Source: Nemertoderma westbladi
Lineage: Eukaryota; Xenacoelomorpha; Nemertodermatida; Nemertodermatidae
NCBI GenBank assembly: GCA_032718475.1
Contig: JAUCBJ010007225.1
Location: forward strand, 1-56,582
DNA length: 56,582 nt
Direction of reading: 5' to 3'
Shown piece after piece: positions 10,793 through 20,802 of the stretch (positions are counted from its first letter, which is position 1; each line of letters opens with the position of its first letter). A model generated the notes under the pieces. It saw nothing but the letters and a program-made list of their open reading frames with translations. It was not told the DNA's origin and searched no databases. Both the position numbers and the translations under genes were made by a program.

Positions 10793-10958
10793 CTAGAACA
10801 TAAGGCTAGTTATTTTTCAAATTCAAAATATCTGGTAATACAAAAAAAAAATATTTATTTATATTACTTACTTATTAGAAAATTTATCTACCAAATTGGA
10901 TATTTTTTAATTTACTAGCTATTTTAAAATTAAAAAAAACTAGCTATATGTTCTAGAA
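10793..10958. repeat. Palindromic MITE, copy 2
   Basis: A diverged copy of the element at 10531-10711, about 80 bp downstream in the same orientation. Ends are TTCTAGAACATAAGGCTAGT and ACTAGCTATATGTTCTAGAA. The outer CTAGAAC motifs also flank the pair. Confidence 0.65.
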
Positions 10959-11773
10959 CATTATATTTTTCATTTTATTTATGTTCTAGATTAGATTGAT
11001 TGAGATTGATATTCCAGATTATGATGCATTTATTAAATAGAATAAAATAGCCTCGCGCCGGTGCATATCCGTGCAACATTTAATGCCCATATCTCAGCTA
11101 ATTTTCAACGAAATTCAAATTGTGTTACATATTTGGAATCATTGCATGACCAGCTTTCCATTGGTACCAAGCTATAAGGCTACAGCTATATATAGCTACA
11201 GATATAAGGTAGAAGAATAACTGCGGTGTAACTGGTGTAATATCGCTGGAGAAACTTGTTTAAACGCTTGTAGCTAAAGATTGAAAACAAAAATAAAAAT
11301 TCTGGTTCACCCAGTCAGTGGTCGGGAGGTGAAACTATCTCTGTTTCAAATTTGATGCCATCTAATTAAGATTTGTAGAAAAATTAGGGGGGGGGGGGGG
11401 TGTCACTGAATTACGACACTATATTCTGGGACATGGTGTATACACATACAGAAACTTGTTGCTCAAGAAAATAACAATTATTTCAAAATAAATAGCTAAT
11501 ATGTAAAGTCATGTTAGTCGTGTTAGTCATGTCACTAGTAACCCACAACAACACTGATAATAGTTCTAGAACCAAAAATTAAAATTCTTGAATTCAAGCA
11601 TTACAAAATAACTTTACCAGAAAATTTTTCTACTATATCGCAGTAACGCACCAAACGCATCTAGGCCAATGTAAAATCTTAGTTTATCTGCAGAGGAATT
11701 CTAAGGGGAACTGCATGTCCATATTACCTGTACCACGTAGAATGTACAGTACTACGAAGATACAGCATAAAAA
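10959..11773. other. Non-coding sequence upstream of exon 11774-12127
   Basis: No gene is recognised. It includes a short poly-G run near 11389-11400. The 5' UTR or promoter of the PH-like gene may lie in the last part, but no core promoter element is clear. Confidence 0.4.
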
Positions 11774-12127
11774 ATGCATCAATCACGTTATGGCGAAGAT
11801 AAACTAAAAGAAACAATAAAAAATGGAAGTAAGTTGGATAGTAGGGCTATTGAGGAGCAGCTGATAAGCGAGTCTTTCCGGGTGATGTTCCCACCGCAGA
11901 AAACACACAACAAAGAAGCATTTGTCAGATGGTTAAAGATTGTAATCGGTACCAAGGCTATCCGCATATTTAGTACAAAACGTATGAGTGGTAGTGCTCT
12001 TGTAATTTTCAACAATTATGGAACGAAGAAAGAGGAAAGAATTACACTACGGCCTTCTGATGCAGCAGATGTTCCAAAATTGTGCACCTATATCCACCTA
12101 ATAAACGAAGGAGGTTTACTTAAGAAG
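11774..12127 (+). CDS. PH-like host gene, first recognised coding exon
   Basis: 118 codons starting MHQSRYGEDKLKETI, with A at -3 of the ATG, and ending at AAG followed by GCAAGT, the consensus of a GC-AG intron donor, in phase 0. The acceptor proposed at 32398 (TATTTCCAG then CTTGAAGAT) is also phase 0. A GT donor four bases later would make a stop at the junction. The exon encodes a soluble, basic region including FVRWLKIVIG and ERITLRPSDAADVPKLCTYI; I do not recognise the family from this part. Reading past the donor gives a low-complexity tail and a stop near the poly-G run, as expected of intron. Earlier exons cannot be excluded. Confidence 0.55.
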
Positions 12128-12181
12128 GCAAGTTCAATTATTATTACACTTCATTCTTCTTTCGCCTTAATTTAACATATA

Positions 12182-12211
<30 letters not shown>
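12182..12211. repeat. Poly-G tract, 30 bases
   Basis: An uninterrupted run of 30 G just inside the long intron. It may form a G-quadruplex and is prone to length error in assembly. Confidence 0.95.
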
Positions 12212-12214
<3 letters not shown>

Positions 12215-12825
12215 GGACGCAATAAAAATTAATCCCTCTCCAGGGGAAATTCTACGCAAATAATAGTTGATTACTTTCAAAAATAAAACTGCAACCTGTT
12301 CTATTGTGTTTAGTTTATTGTTTTGATTAAAATAACGTGCCACTGTAACCTGCTCCTTTCCCTAAATGGAGAATTGAACATTGAGGCGGGATATTAATTC
12401 GCCAAGGCGGGTTTTGCGTCGAGTTTCCCCCCTGTCTCTAATTCAAATTGTAGGGTCACGGCCATAACTGTTCATCTTATAAGACTATAGAAGTAGGATC
12501 TAACTACATAAATTTTTGAATAATATTGAAAATATTTTCTTATATCTCAAAAGAAAATCTAAAAAACCCTATCCACCAATAAATAATAATATCACACGGA
12601 AATAAGTATACACATCGTGGGGCGAGCCACGATGTCAAGGTGATGCTTTGCGTAGCAGTATATTTGTTGATCGTCTTTCGCCATATCGTTCTCGCCGTCG
12701 TTGGAAATGTCGTCGAAGAAAACTAGTCGGTCAATCTTTGATTAAAAGGAACCAAAATACGTACACATCTATTGTAATCTATCAAAAGTTTCTAAATTCT
12801 ACGCACAGACACTAGATAGCCTTCT

Positions 12826-14213
12826 TTAGTTCCTTTGTCGGCCGCTAGTGGAGTGACCACGTCCACTAATTACTACTACTACTACTTCTACTAGAGAGCA
12901 GGGCGATGTCATCCGCAAAGTCGGTGTCTGTGACTGTAGTTGCCGGATATCTACTACTTCTGCGTCTTGAAGTGTGAATCCCAGATCTTCACCCTTTGTG
13001 GCCGTTCTCATTGCGTAATCCAGCACAATTACAAATAGTAATGGTGCTAATGCGTCACCTTGCAGTACGCCAGTCAGTTTCACCATCTGGTGAGAGTACC
13101 TGCGCTTCTGTGTCACAATATAACAATCCAATGCCAGCAAAAATTACTTCTGGTATTCCATAAGCTCTTAGGATTTCAAGCATTTTACCTCTATGGATGG
13201 AGAAGAATGCCTTCTTGAAGTCCACAAAAGTCATGACTGCGGGGAGATTCTTTGACTTAATTCCTTCAATCAGTCTCCGTAGTGCAAGTATCTGAGCTAT
13301 TGTTGATCTATTTGGTCGAAATTCGTTTTGGCTCTCACACAATAGTTTCTGTATGTGAGGCCTAATCCTATATAGAATCATTTTATTGTATATTTTAGCA
13401 GCTACCACAAGCAGACAGATCCCACAATAGTTTGTTGGTATACCGAGGTCTCCTTTCTTGGGGAGAGGCTTTACTTGACCTTTAGTCCAAATTGGTGGTG
13501 GCTTTTCCCCTTTTAACATCCGGTTGCAAACATTCAATAATGGTCTGTTTAGCACACCTGTTTTCCATACCTCCGCTGGGATTTCATCTAATCCACTCGC
13601 TTTATTATTGGACATGCTTTTAATGCTTCTTTGGAGTTCGGCAGGTGTGAAGTCCCCTGTTTCTATAGATAGTGTCTTGTCATATATTTTCCTTGTAGGG
13701 CTATCGGCTTTGAGACGCCACTTTGCACAACTTTTCCGACCAGATACCTCATTTGCAGTTTGCCAGGTAAGTCTTGATTGTTGCTGTATGTGAGCAGTTG
13801 TAATTGCTTCAATTTTATCCTGTATGTACTTTTCCTGGCTGCTGTTCTAGGCCTCTAGGTTCTAGGTTTTAAGATCGTCCTTCAACCTTATTAATGTTTT
13901 CGGTTCTTGGTTGTTCGGTTTTAACTTTGTAGGCTATCTTAAGATCTTCTATCTCACAAGTAACCTCAGAGTTTTGCCATGACACATACTGTTTTCGTTT
14001 GGGTTTCTGGGGGATCTGCCTCTTAGCTGATTCCTTGTGGGCTGTTATTATATTCTGGTATATTGAATCGGTGGACTGGTCCTCATCCATTGACTGAAGT
14101 GCTTCAAAGCGGTTTTGAACTTCTACTGTGTAAGCATCCTTTACAGCATTGTCAGTTCTGAGTTTTTGAATTCTATGCAATAGAATTCTATTAAATCCTT
14201 GTTTAAAGCTCAT
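12826..14213 (-). pseudogene. LINE A (RTE-like): linker and reverse-transcriptase part
   Basis: Minus-strand remains of a non-LTR retrotransposon polymerase. 13869-14213 encodes the region between endonuclease and RT (VEVQNRFEALQSMDEDQSTD, IITAHKESAKRQIPQKPKRK). 13055-13615 holds RT motifs LDEIPAEVWKTG, PLPKKGDL, FVDFKKAFFSIHRGKMLEIL and SPDGETDW. 12970-13140 holds GVLQGDALAPLLFVIVLDYA. The frame breaks several times, and the FADD catalytic block is lost before the element ends near 12826. Its endonuclease lies at 20803-21465, separated by the later insertion of LINE B and the Gypsy element. The RTE-like placement is by motif memory. Confidence 0.8.
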
Positions 14214-14214
14214 C

Positions 14215-14445
14215 TATCCCATCATAGTAGACATGTACCAAACAACAGGAGTCCCACAAGAAATGAAAACAAATAAGTTGGTGAAAGTTCCCAAGAAGGG
14301 CAACCTAACACTCTATGGTTCTTTTCGGGGAATCTCATTAATCTCGATTGCTGCAAAGCTATACAATAGAATTCTATTAAATCGCATCAGGGATCCCATT
14401 GAGAGACTGCTCCGTGGAAATCAGAATGGGTTCCGTAAAGGTCGT
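14215..14445 (+). pseudogene. LINE B (same family, opposite strand), RT start
   Basis: 5'-truncated copy beginning inside RT: VPQEMKTNKLVKVPKKGNL, FRGISLISIAAKLYN, then ERLLRGNQNGFRKGR at the edge of the Gypsy LTR. It continues at 19618. The junction with LINE A shares the near-palindrome CAATAGAATTCTATTAAAT (14176-14195 and 14365-14383). Confidence 0.75.
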
Positions 14446-14631
14446 TGGTATGTCCGGCTGTCCGGTACATAGCCAGACAACTGTAGCCTGTAGGCTGAGG
14501 TAAAAGTGGATGCTGGAGCGACACAACCGGTCCGTATAATATAAGCAGAATGCCAGCAAGATATGTAGGCCCGTGCCATAGACAGTAAGGGGGAATAATG
14601 AAATAGGCCTATACTGTATATATCCATACCA
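14446..14631 (-). repeat. Gypsy 3' LTR
   Basis: Begins TGGTATG and ends CATACCA. It is nearly identical to 19432-19617, with differences near 14492 and 14611. On the minus strand it is preceded by the purine-rich AAAGGGGGAGT (14632-14642). Confidence 0.92.
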
Positions 14632-14642
14632 ACTCCCCCTTT
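14632..14642 (-). promoter_or_regulatory. Polypurine tract of the Gypsy element
   Basis: Minus-strand AAAGGGGGAGT abuts the 3' LTR. This is the standard primer site for plus-strand DNA synthesis in LTR elements. Confidence 0.8.
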
Positions 14643-14733
14643 AGGCGATTTTGTCAGATCAAAATTGTTTACAGTGAACCCCATACACCATATTATAGTT
14701 TAAAAATAATAAATGACTATTCTAGTGTAATAA

Positions 14734-17715
14734 TTAATTTTTATAGTCTCCAAATCGAACAGTAGGTTTTGTTACACGAGTGCTGCGGCGTATTACGCTC
14801 TTACTTTCAGTTTCCAAGTCCGGTGTTGGAACTGTTTTCTGTTGGGTTGGGTTTGGTGGTGTTTCGAGTTCAATGACCTCGTGGTAGCGACGGAGAAAAC
14901 GTCTGTTTCGCCACCATGTACGACCTGAAGGTAGTTTAACGTGGTAGTCTCGTCGTTTTCCGGCCCCAACTATAATACCGACACGATCCCAACGTTTAGA
15001 TCTGGAGTCTTGGAGGCGAACTTTTGTGCCTATTAGGAATGGTTTGAGGTCCCGCGCCGTTGAATTGTAGTGTTTGACGGCTTTCTCGCGAATAGTTTCG
15101 TGTCGTGCGTCAGCTGTCTCGGCTGACTGCTGCCACTTCGGGTCAAATGAAGTGTGATGGGCTGGTACACGCGATCGCAGGTTGCGCCCAAAAACGATCT
15201 GGCTTGGTGAGCGACCATCCGCGTGTGGTGTGTTCCGTACCTCGAGTAAACCTTCGAGGAATTCCTCAGAATTTATGTCTGAGGTTGTCGTTTTTGCCAA
15301 TAGACCTTTAATGAGTTTTACGTGGCATTCCGCGTGCCCGTTACTGGACGGAAAATGCGGCGTACTAGGCGCCCATTCGACCCCCCAACGTTGCAGGAAT
15401 TTCCTAAAGTTGGATGCGGCGAATTGAGGTCCTCCATCGCTTCGAAGTTTGGTTGGAACGCCTAAGTCGACGAAACATTTCCGTAACACGCTGACGACTT
15501 GTTGTGATGTTGGGTCATTACGCCATTGACCAACGAGTGGATAGCCAGATAATAAATCTGTGTAAACAATGTAGTGTCGGCCGGCGAGAGAGAATAGGTC
15601 TGTCGATGCGTGTTCGAAGGGTCTGGTTGGCTGTGGGTCGGCAACCAACGTCTCCTTCGGCAGGCTCGGTAGTCGTTCTTGGCACTGATGACATTGCTGA
15701 ACCATTTGGATTATGTCGTTGTTTATTCCCGGCCAGTAGACTGCGGACCGCGCTCTTTGTTTCGTCCGCGTCATACCCTGGTGGGCGGCGTGTAGGCGTT
15801 CTAGAATTTCGGCTCGTTTCGCACTAGGTATAACCAGGCGTGGACCATATAATACCAGGCCGTTATCTATGGAGAGTTCGTTATGTATGGATTTAAATTG
15901 CTGGACGAATCCGGAGGTGTGGTTTTCAGTTGTGAATCCGCTTAGGATTTCAGTAACTAATTGCTGATAGGCCTTATCGTTTAAGGCTACCTTCCGGATT
16001 TCCTCGATAACGGGGTCTGTTGTAGGTGGTTCTAGAACGTTTTCAGGATCTAAGTCCCGAGTATTAGTTAATGCTATCCGTATAGCTGCTATGGTTCTTG
16101 TGACATCGTCATCTTCCTTTAATAATTCATCAGTGGTATCGGGGTCATCCCTGGAGCTCGCTGAGACGTCTGCTTTATTGTCTTCACCTTTTTGCCACAC
16201 TAATTCAAATTGATATTTCGATTGCAGCTGAGCTTTAATTCGCTGGAGTTTTGTATTATCGACTTGATCCAGGGTTTGTTTATTGAAGATTGAAAGTAAA
16301 GGCCGATGGTCAGTCATAACTTTAAAACTTTCTAATCCAGCTAAATATAGGTGGCATTTACTCATTGCATATTTTATAGCAATGGCTTCCAATTCTATTG
16401 TGGCATACCGGGTTTCGGCGTCCGATATAAATCGGCTTCCACAGGCAATGAGCTTCCATTTATTATTATTATTTTGCAGTAAATCGAAGCCAAATCCGTG
16501 CAATCGACTGGCGTCTACTTCTAACCGTGTTTCAGCGTGCGGATCGAAGGGTACCAGGATTGGAGGTTTTAGAAGTGCGTATTTAACAGCCTCGAATGCA
16601 TTATCATGCATTATTTCCCATGTAAAATGGTTGCGAGTTCGTAGTAACTCGCGCAACGGAGTCGCTGCAGCGCTGACTTCCGCGGAAAAGCAACCGAGTT
16701 GGTTAACGAGTCCCATAAAACTTCTGAGTTCACTTATGTTAGTTGGTTTGGGAAACTCGGAGATTGCCTTTACTTTGTTGGGGTCTGCCTCGATGCCATT
16801 GTGTGAAACGATATATCCTGCGAACTTTACGCGTTCTTGAGCGAAGTTGAACTTTTCAGGATGGAGGGTGATGCCAAAATCCCGACAGCGTTGTAGAACC
16901 GAACGAACGCGTTCAACGTGAGTGTCAAACTCGACATCCTCGATGAGTAGGTCGTCTACGATTTTATTTATGTTGGCCATACCCTCAAAAGCCATGTCTC
17001 CCCTATAATTATATGAGTCCCCGGTGGATATGAAGCCCATCGGGGCCCGGCAGTACCGGAACCGGCCCCACGGCGTTAAGAAGGTAGTGAGGTCTCGCGA
17101 TCCTTCCGCCAACTCGACTTGCCAATAACCAGACTTAGCGTCGATTTTTGTGAAATAACGCGCGTCTGGTGTGCGGTCTGAGACAACGTCGAAAGGAGTT
17201 TTGGCATTGTGTATAGTTCGTTTCACCTGATTATTTAATTTGGTAAGGTCAACCGTGATGCGAATTTCATCCGGTCGACCGGGTTTGGGGCAAACAACCA
17301 TGGGATGACACCAATCTGTGGCCCGGTCACCCACCCGTTCAATGATGCCTTTGTCCAACATGTCGTTGAGTTCGGCGTGGGCTTTATCTCTGTACGCGTA
17401 GGGTATAGAGCGGGTGGCGTAGATGCAGAAAGGTTTTGCACCTTCCTTGACTTCTATAGTCATAGGGGGACCCAGCATCGGTTTAAGTTGGCCTTTGATG
17501 GCAAAGACGTCACTAAACTCTTCCAGAAGTTTTTGTTTTATTTTTTCTACGAGTTCAGCATCTATGTTAATAGGTGCAACCACTTTATTTTCCTTCACTA
17601 AATGGAGTGGTGTGGGGAATTCGTCGTGGACGATGTTGATGGCTTTACAAGCTGTAAAGGAAAGATAAATATCTTTAATTCCGTCACAAATATAAACCCA
17701 TTCGTTGTAACGCAT
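14734..17715 (-). CDS. pol: Gypsy pol: protease, reverse transcriptase, RNase H, integrase
   Basis: 993 residues from the first ATG, but the frame is open further upstream and includes a protease motif ADTGADV (Asp-Thr-Gly at 17860-17874), so the true product begins by frameshift from gag. Order: RT with IDAKSGYWQVEL and the catalytic IVDDLLIED; RNase H with LEVDASRLHGFGF, ATIELEAIA and MTDHRPLLS; an integrase zinc domain (HAAHQGMTRTKQ through CHQCQ); and an integrase core with STDLFS, SDGGPQF and NGHAE giving D, D and E. The C-terminus has a GPY/F-like region (FLIGTKVRLQD). No stop interrupts it, so it looks potentially functional. It copies the RNA to DNA and integrates it. Confidence 0.93.
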   Translation of the reverse strand: MRYNEWVYICDGIKDIYLSFTACKAINIVHDEFPTPLHLVKENKVVAPINIDAELVEKIKQKLLEEFSDVFAIKGQLKPMLGPPMTIEVKEGAKPFCIYATRSIPYAYRDKAHAELNDMLDKGIIERVGDRATDWCHPMVVCPKPGRPDEIRITVDLTKLNNQVKRTIHNAKTPFDVVSDRTPDARYFTKIDAKSGYWQVELAEGSRDLTTFLTPWGRFRYCRAPMGFISTGDSYNYRGDMAFEGMANINKIVDDLLIEDVEFDTHVERVRSVLQRCRDFGITLHPEKFNFAQERVKFAGYIVSHNGIEADPNKVKAISEFPKPTNISELRSFMGLVNQLGCFSAEVSAAATPLRELLRTRNHFTWEIMHDNAFEAVKYALLKPPILVPFDPHAETRLEVDASRLHGFGFDLLQNNNNKWKLIACGSRFISDAETRYATIELEAIAIKYAMSKCHLYLAGLESFKVMTDHRPLLSIFNKQTLDQVDNTKLQRIKAQLQSKYQFELVWQKGEDNKADVSASSRDDPDTTDELLKEDDDVTRTIAAIRIALTNTRDLDPENVLEPPTTDPVIEEIRKVALNDKAYQQLVTEILSGFTTENHTSGFVQQFKSIHNELSIDNGLVLYGPRLVIPSAKRAEILERLHAAHQGMTRTKQRARSAVYWPGINNDIIQMVQQCHQCQERLPSLPKETLVADPQPTRPFEHASTDLFSLAGRHYIVYTDLLSGYPLVGQWRNDPTSQQVVSVLRKCFVDLGVPTKLRSDGGPQFAASNFRKFLQRWGVEWAPSTPHFPSSNGHAECHVKLIKGLLAKTTTSDINSEEFLEGLLEVRNTPHADGRSPSQIVFGRNLRSRVPAHHTSFDPKWQQSAETADARHETIREKAVKHYNSTARDLKPFLIGTKVRLQDSRSKRWDRVGIIVGAGKRRDYHVKLPSGRTWWRNRRFLRRYHEVIELETPPNPTQQKTVPTPDLETESKSVIRRSTRVTKPTVRFGDYKN

Positions 17716-17894
17716 GTTTTCAATCTGTAGAGTTAGTTTTAAACGTCCTATACATTTTATTGGATTGCTGTTTATTGCTTCCAGTGGCTCGTCTAATTCT
17801 CTAACTTTATTTATAGATATACCGAGGCGATTTAGAATACCGATTCCGCCAGCGGTGACGTCTGCGCCGGTGTCTGCAATGCAAGCGCTTGTTG

Positions 17895-19247
17895 TTAGCA
17901 GTTTCCCCGTCCGGTATGCACGAATTGTACGGAGATGCGAGGTTTACCGGCCTCCCGGGCTAGTTCGCGTGGTTCGACGCCAATTTTCGCGAGGGAAATC
18001 GCACCGGAAGTTGCCTTCTTTGGTTGGCGACATAGATGGGTGAAGTGGCCGATACGTTCGCATTTTTTGCATTCGCGGCCAATGGCTTTACACGGTTTAT
18101 CTTTCTCGTGAGGCCAAACTCCACCACATTTCCAGCAGCGATTATTGTCTCGTATTTGTGGATGGGGTTTGAATTGTCGACCTTTACTGGAGCTCCGTTG
18201 GCTATCTGACTTACTAAAATTACGCCCTCGGTTCTGAGGTTTAACTGCGTTAACTTTGTATGTCAGTCGTTGATCTTCCCGAACAGCCAGCTCCCGATTA
18301 CGGCAAAAATCGACAGTTTCATCGCGGGATAGGGCAGGCCTTTTACCCAAAAGTTCCTGGCGTACCTCCTCATCCCGTATACCGCAAACTATTAAAGTGG
18401 AGATCCAGTCCTCCTTTGTCATAACTTCGATGTTTGCGTCATCCACCAGTTCGCACAACTGAATGTAGTAATCGTCGAACGACTGTTTGTCTTCCTGTTT
18501 AGTCCGTACCAGTTTGTAGCGGTCTACAGTTATATTCTGTTGTGCGCGGAGGTGTTCCCGTGTTTTTACGAGGATTTCGTCCATTGACAGTCGGGTATCT
18601 TGAGGAATTTTGACAGCATAATGCATCCGGTTCAGGAAATCAGGGCTGCAGTATGAAAAGAACGTTGCCACCTGATCTTCCATAGGTTTGCTGTCGAGTT
18701 TTGTCACCCGGGCATAATTGCGCCATGTTGTCTCCCACCGTTTAAATGTTTTGTAGGAAACGTCGTCCTCGATAATGTTTGGCGGGTGTACAGTGAGTTT
18801 GGTTGCCTCGCGGTCTTGGGGACGTCTGGAGCTTCCGTGCGTTGCCGATCCCGGGCCCGCAGCTGCTATTACGTAGCGCTCTTCCCGCAATCCCTCAAGT
18901 AAACGCTGTTGGTTTTGATCGACGAGGTAGAGGAGTTGTCTGTGCTCTTCCGCCCGTTCTCGTCGTTCAACCCGCTGTTCTTCCATTCGTTTAGCATCCT
19001 GGTCGACAAAGTGCGCGAGGAGTTTAGCTAAATCGGAACCTCCGACTTCTCCGGTTTGTTCAGGTTCTGATTCTGCTCCTTCTACGAACTTTAGCAACCG
19101 TTTTCTAAGAACCGTTGTTGCCGTTCTGTCGCTGTACCTAATTCCGGCATTTGCGAGGTGTGCTTTAATAGTCGCCCGGTCAAGGTGTTCTATCGAAGCT
19201 GGATCAATTTCCCACGTTTCATCCTGGGTTGGGAGTTCGTCCATCAC
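17895..19247 (-). CDS. gag: Gypsy gag
   Basis: 450 residues. The N-terminal 60 residues include a SAP-like motif (LDRATIKAHLANAG, LRKRLLKFV). A charged Arg/Glu coiled-coil-like stretch (EEQRVERRERAEEHRQLLYL) follows, and then a capsid-like region (FKRWETTWRNYARVTKLDSK, EHLRAQQNITVDRYKLVRTK). Two zinc knuckles lie near the C-terminus: CWKCGGVWPHEKDKPC (slightly long spacing) and CKKCERIGHFTHLC (standard CX2CX4HX4C). It ends at a TAA two bases after a slippery heptamer, in the -1 frame relative to pol. It forms the particle and packages RNA. Confidence 0.9.
   Translation of the reverse strand: MMDELPTQDETWEIDPASIEHLDRATIKAHLANAGIRYSDRTATTVLRKRLLKFVEGAESEPEQTGEVGGSDLAKLLAHFVDQDAKRMEEQRVERRERAEEHRQLLYLVDQNQQRLLEGLREERYVIAAAGPGSATHGSSRRPQDREATKLTVHPPNIIEDDVSYKTFKRWETTWRNYARVTKLDSKPMEDQVATFFSYCSPDFLNRMHYAVKIPQDTRLSMDEILVKTREHLRAQQNITVDRYKLVRTKQEDKQSFDDYYIQLCELVDDANIEVMTKEDWISTLIVCGIRDEEVRQELLGKRPALSRDETVDFCRNRELAVREDQRLTYKVNAVKPQNRGRNFSKSDSQRSSSKGRQFKPHPQIRDNNRCWKCGGVWPHEKDKPCKAIGRECKKCERIGHFTHLCRQPKKATSGAISLAKIGVEPRELAREAGKPRISVQFVHTGRGNC
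17901..17907 (-). promoter_or_regulatory. -1 ribosomal frameshift site, GGGAAAC
   Basis: The heptamer GGGAAAC occurs in the gag frame as G GGA AAC, one codon before the gag stop (17895-17897). It fits the X XXY YYZ rule, and a -1 slip leads straight into the protease frame. I did not fold the downstream RNA. Confidence 0.75.
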
Positions 19248-19431
19248 GCAAATTAAATAGGCCTATGTTTTTTTAATATATGAAATTTCAAATTATTAAT
19301 TAGCAAGCAAATAACGTCAGAACGTGCAGACGTACAGTCGATCGATGATCGATCGGTGATATTGCAGTGCAGTTTATTGCGTAAGTTCAAGCGCAGCGCG
19401 GTACTGGTACTGCGCCTATCTCACTGCGCTA

Positions 19432-19617
19432 TGGTATGTCCGGCTGTCCGGTACATAGCCAGACAACTGTAGCCTGTACGCTGAGGTAAAAGTGGATGCT
19501 GGAGCGACACAACCGGTCCGTATAATATAAGCAGAATGCCAGCAAGATATGTAGGCCCGTGCCATAGACAGTAAGGGGGAATAATGAAATAGGCCTTTAC
19601 TGTATATATCCATACCA
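19432..19617 (-). repeat. Gypsy 5' LTR
   Basis: Partner of 14446-14631. On the minus strand it drives transcription toward gag. The adjacent leader (19248-19431) should contain the primer-binding site. The sequence TAGCGCAGTGAGATAGG next to the LTR does not match a tRNA 3' end I can name. Confidence 0.92.
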
Positions 19618-20802
19618 GTCGTGGGACCATGGAGCCCATTTTGGCACTTAGAAGGATAATTGAAGAGTTTTCAAAAAAAAAGACAGGCACCTGGCTGTTA
19701 TCTTTGTTAAACTTCTTCAAGGCCTTTGATTCAGTCTCTCGCTCACGTATGTTCAGCATACTTTTATTATACGGGATTCCTGATAATATTATTGCAGCAA
19801 TCAGATCAGACCATACGATGGTTCGACAACATTTGTGTCTACTGTTGACGGTGACACAGAACCATTTGAAGTGTTATGGGGCGTCCTCCAGGGAGACACA
19901 CTTGCACCATTCTTGTTCATAATTGTTGTTGACTATGTTCTATGCATGTCCTTAGATCATCATAATGATGATGGGGTGATGATAACTCCACCTACTCCTG
20001 CCAAGTACCTAACTGATGTAGACTTTGCTGATGACTTAGGAGTACTCTCAGAATCACTAGAGGGAGCCCAACGGCTCCTCAGGTCATTAGAACAGACTGC
20101 TTCTAGTGTTGGTCTTTTTATTAACTCCAGAAAGACCGAAATTTTGACAGTTAACTTTGAAAGTGCTCAGCAAGTCTCTGATCGGATGAGGATAAGCTCA
20201 AAGGATGGTATGCTTGAGCATGTGGACGACTTCTGCTACCTGGGATCATGGATCCGGAAGTCAGGTTAGGACCTTCGAATACGTAAGGGAAAGGCATGGG
20301 CAGTCTTGAATAGGCTTTCCAGGATTTGGAAGTCACCGAAAATTAATCGGAAACTTAAGGTCCGATTATTTAGAGCAGCAGTATTTCTAGTACTCCTCTA
20401 TGGGAGTCCATGCTGGGCTCTAACTGCTGAGGACACCAAATCTCTGGATGGCACATTCACAAGAATGCTACGCCGCGTTCATTGTGTCAAGTACAATGCA
20501 CACATCTTCAACCAGCCACTATATAACATTGGAGGTGACTCATTTGTTCCCCCAAGCTTGACACTAGAACAAAATAGCCTCCGCTTTGCAGGACATTGCT
20601 TTCGCCGTGAGGACCAGACAGTGCATAATCTTGTACTTTCGCAGCCTCATGGAGTGAAGAAGCGTGGTGGACAGCCATGACTTTCTTGAGACGCATCTTA
20701 AGGGACACTGGCCTTGAAGATGCGGATGATCTAGCAAATGTCATGGGTGATAGGGAGTTGTGGCAGCGCAATTTTGTCGACAAGCCGGCACAGCATTCTT
20801 AA
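19618..20802 (+). pseudogene. LINE B, RT core to C-terminus
   Basis: Continues from 14445 after the Gypsy element. It carries LALRRIIEEFSKK, FFKAFDSVSRSRMFSILLLY, GVLQGDTLAPFLFIIVVDYV and TDVDFADDLGV (catalytic FADD retained), then DDFCYLGSWIRKSG, the thumb region LYGSPCWALTAEDTKSLDG, and a C-terminal RRILRDTGLEDADDLANVMG ending at a stop near 20802. Frames change at about 19830, 20269 and 20680, so it is inactive. It inserted into LINE A in the opposite orientation. Confidence 0.85.

Larger units (their letters stand above)
14446..19617 (-). mobile_element. Ty3/Gypsy LTR retrotransposon, nearly intact
   Basis: A 5172-bp element on the minus strand with two 186-bp LTRs (14446-14631 and 19432-19617) differing at two positions by eye, and a perfect 5-bp target duplication GTCGT (14441-14445 and 19618-19622). 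On the minus strand it has gag (17895-19247), then protease-RT-RNase H-integrase (14734 to about 17900), with a polypurine tract AAAGGGGGAGT directly before the 3' LTR. LTR identity of about 99% and long open frames indicate a recent insertion. It sits inside LINE B. Confidence 0.93.

Noticed and set aside
15504-15827. 107-codon plus-strand frame and others at 15105-18043
   Set aside because: Antisense shadows of the Gypsy pol and gag genes.
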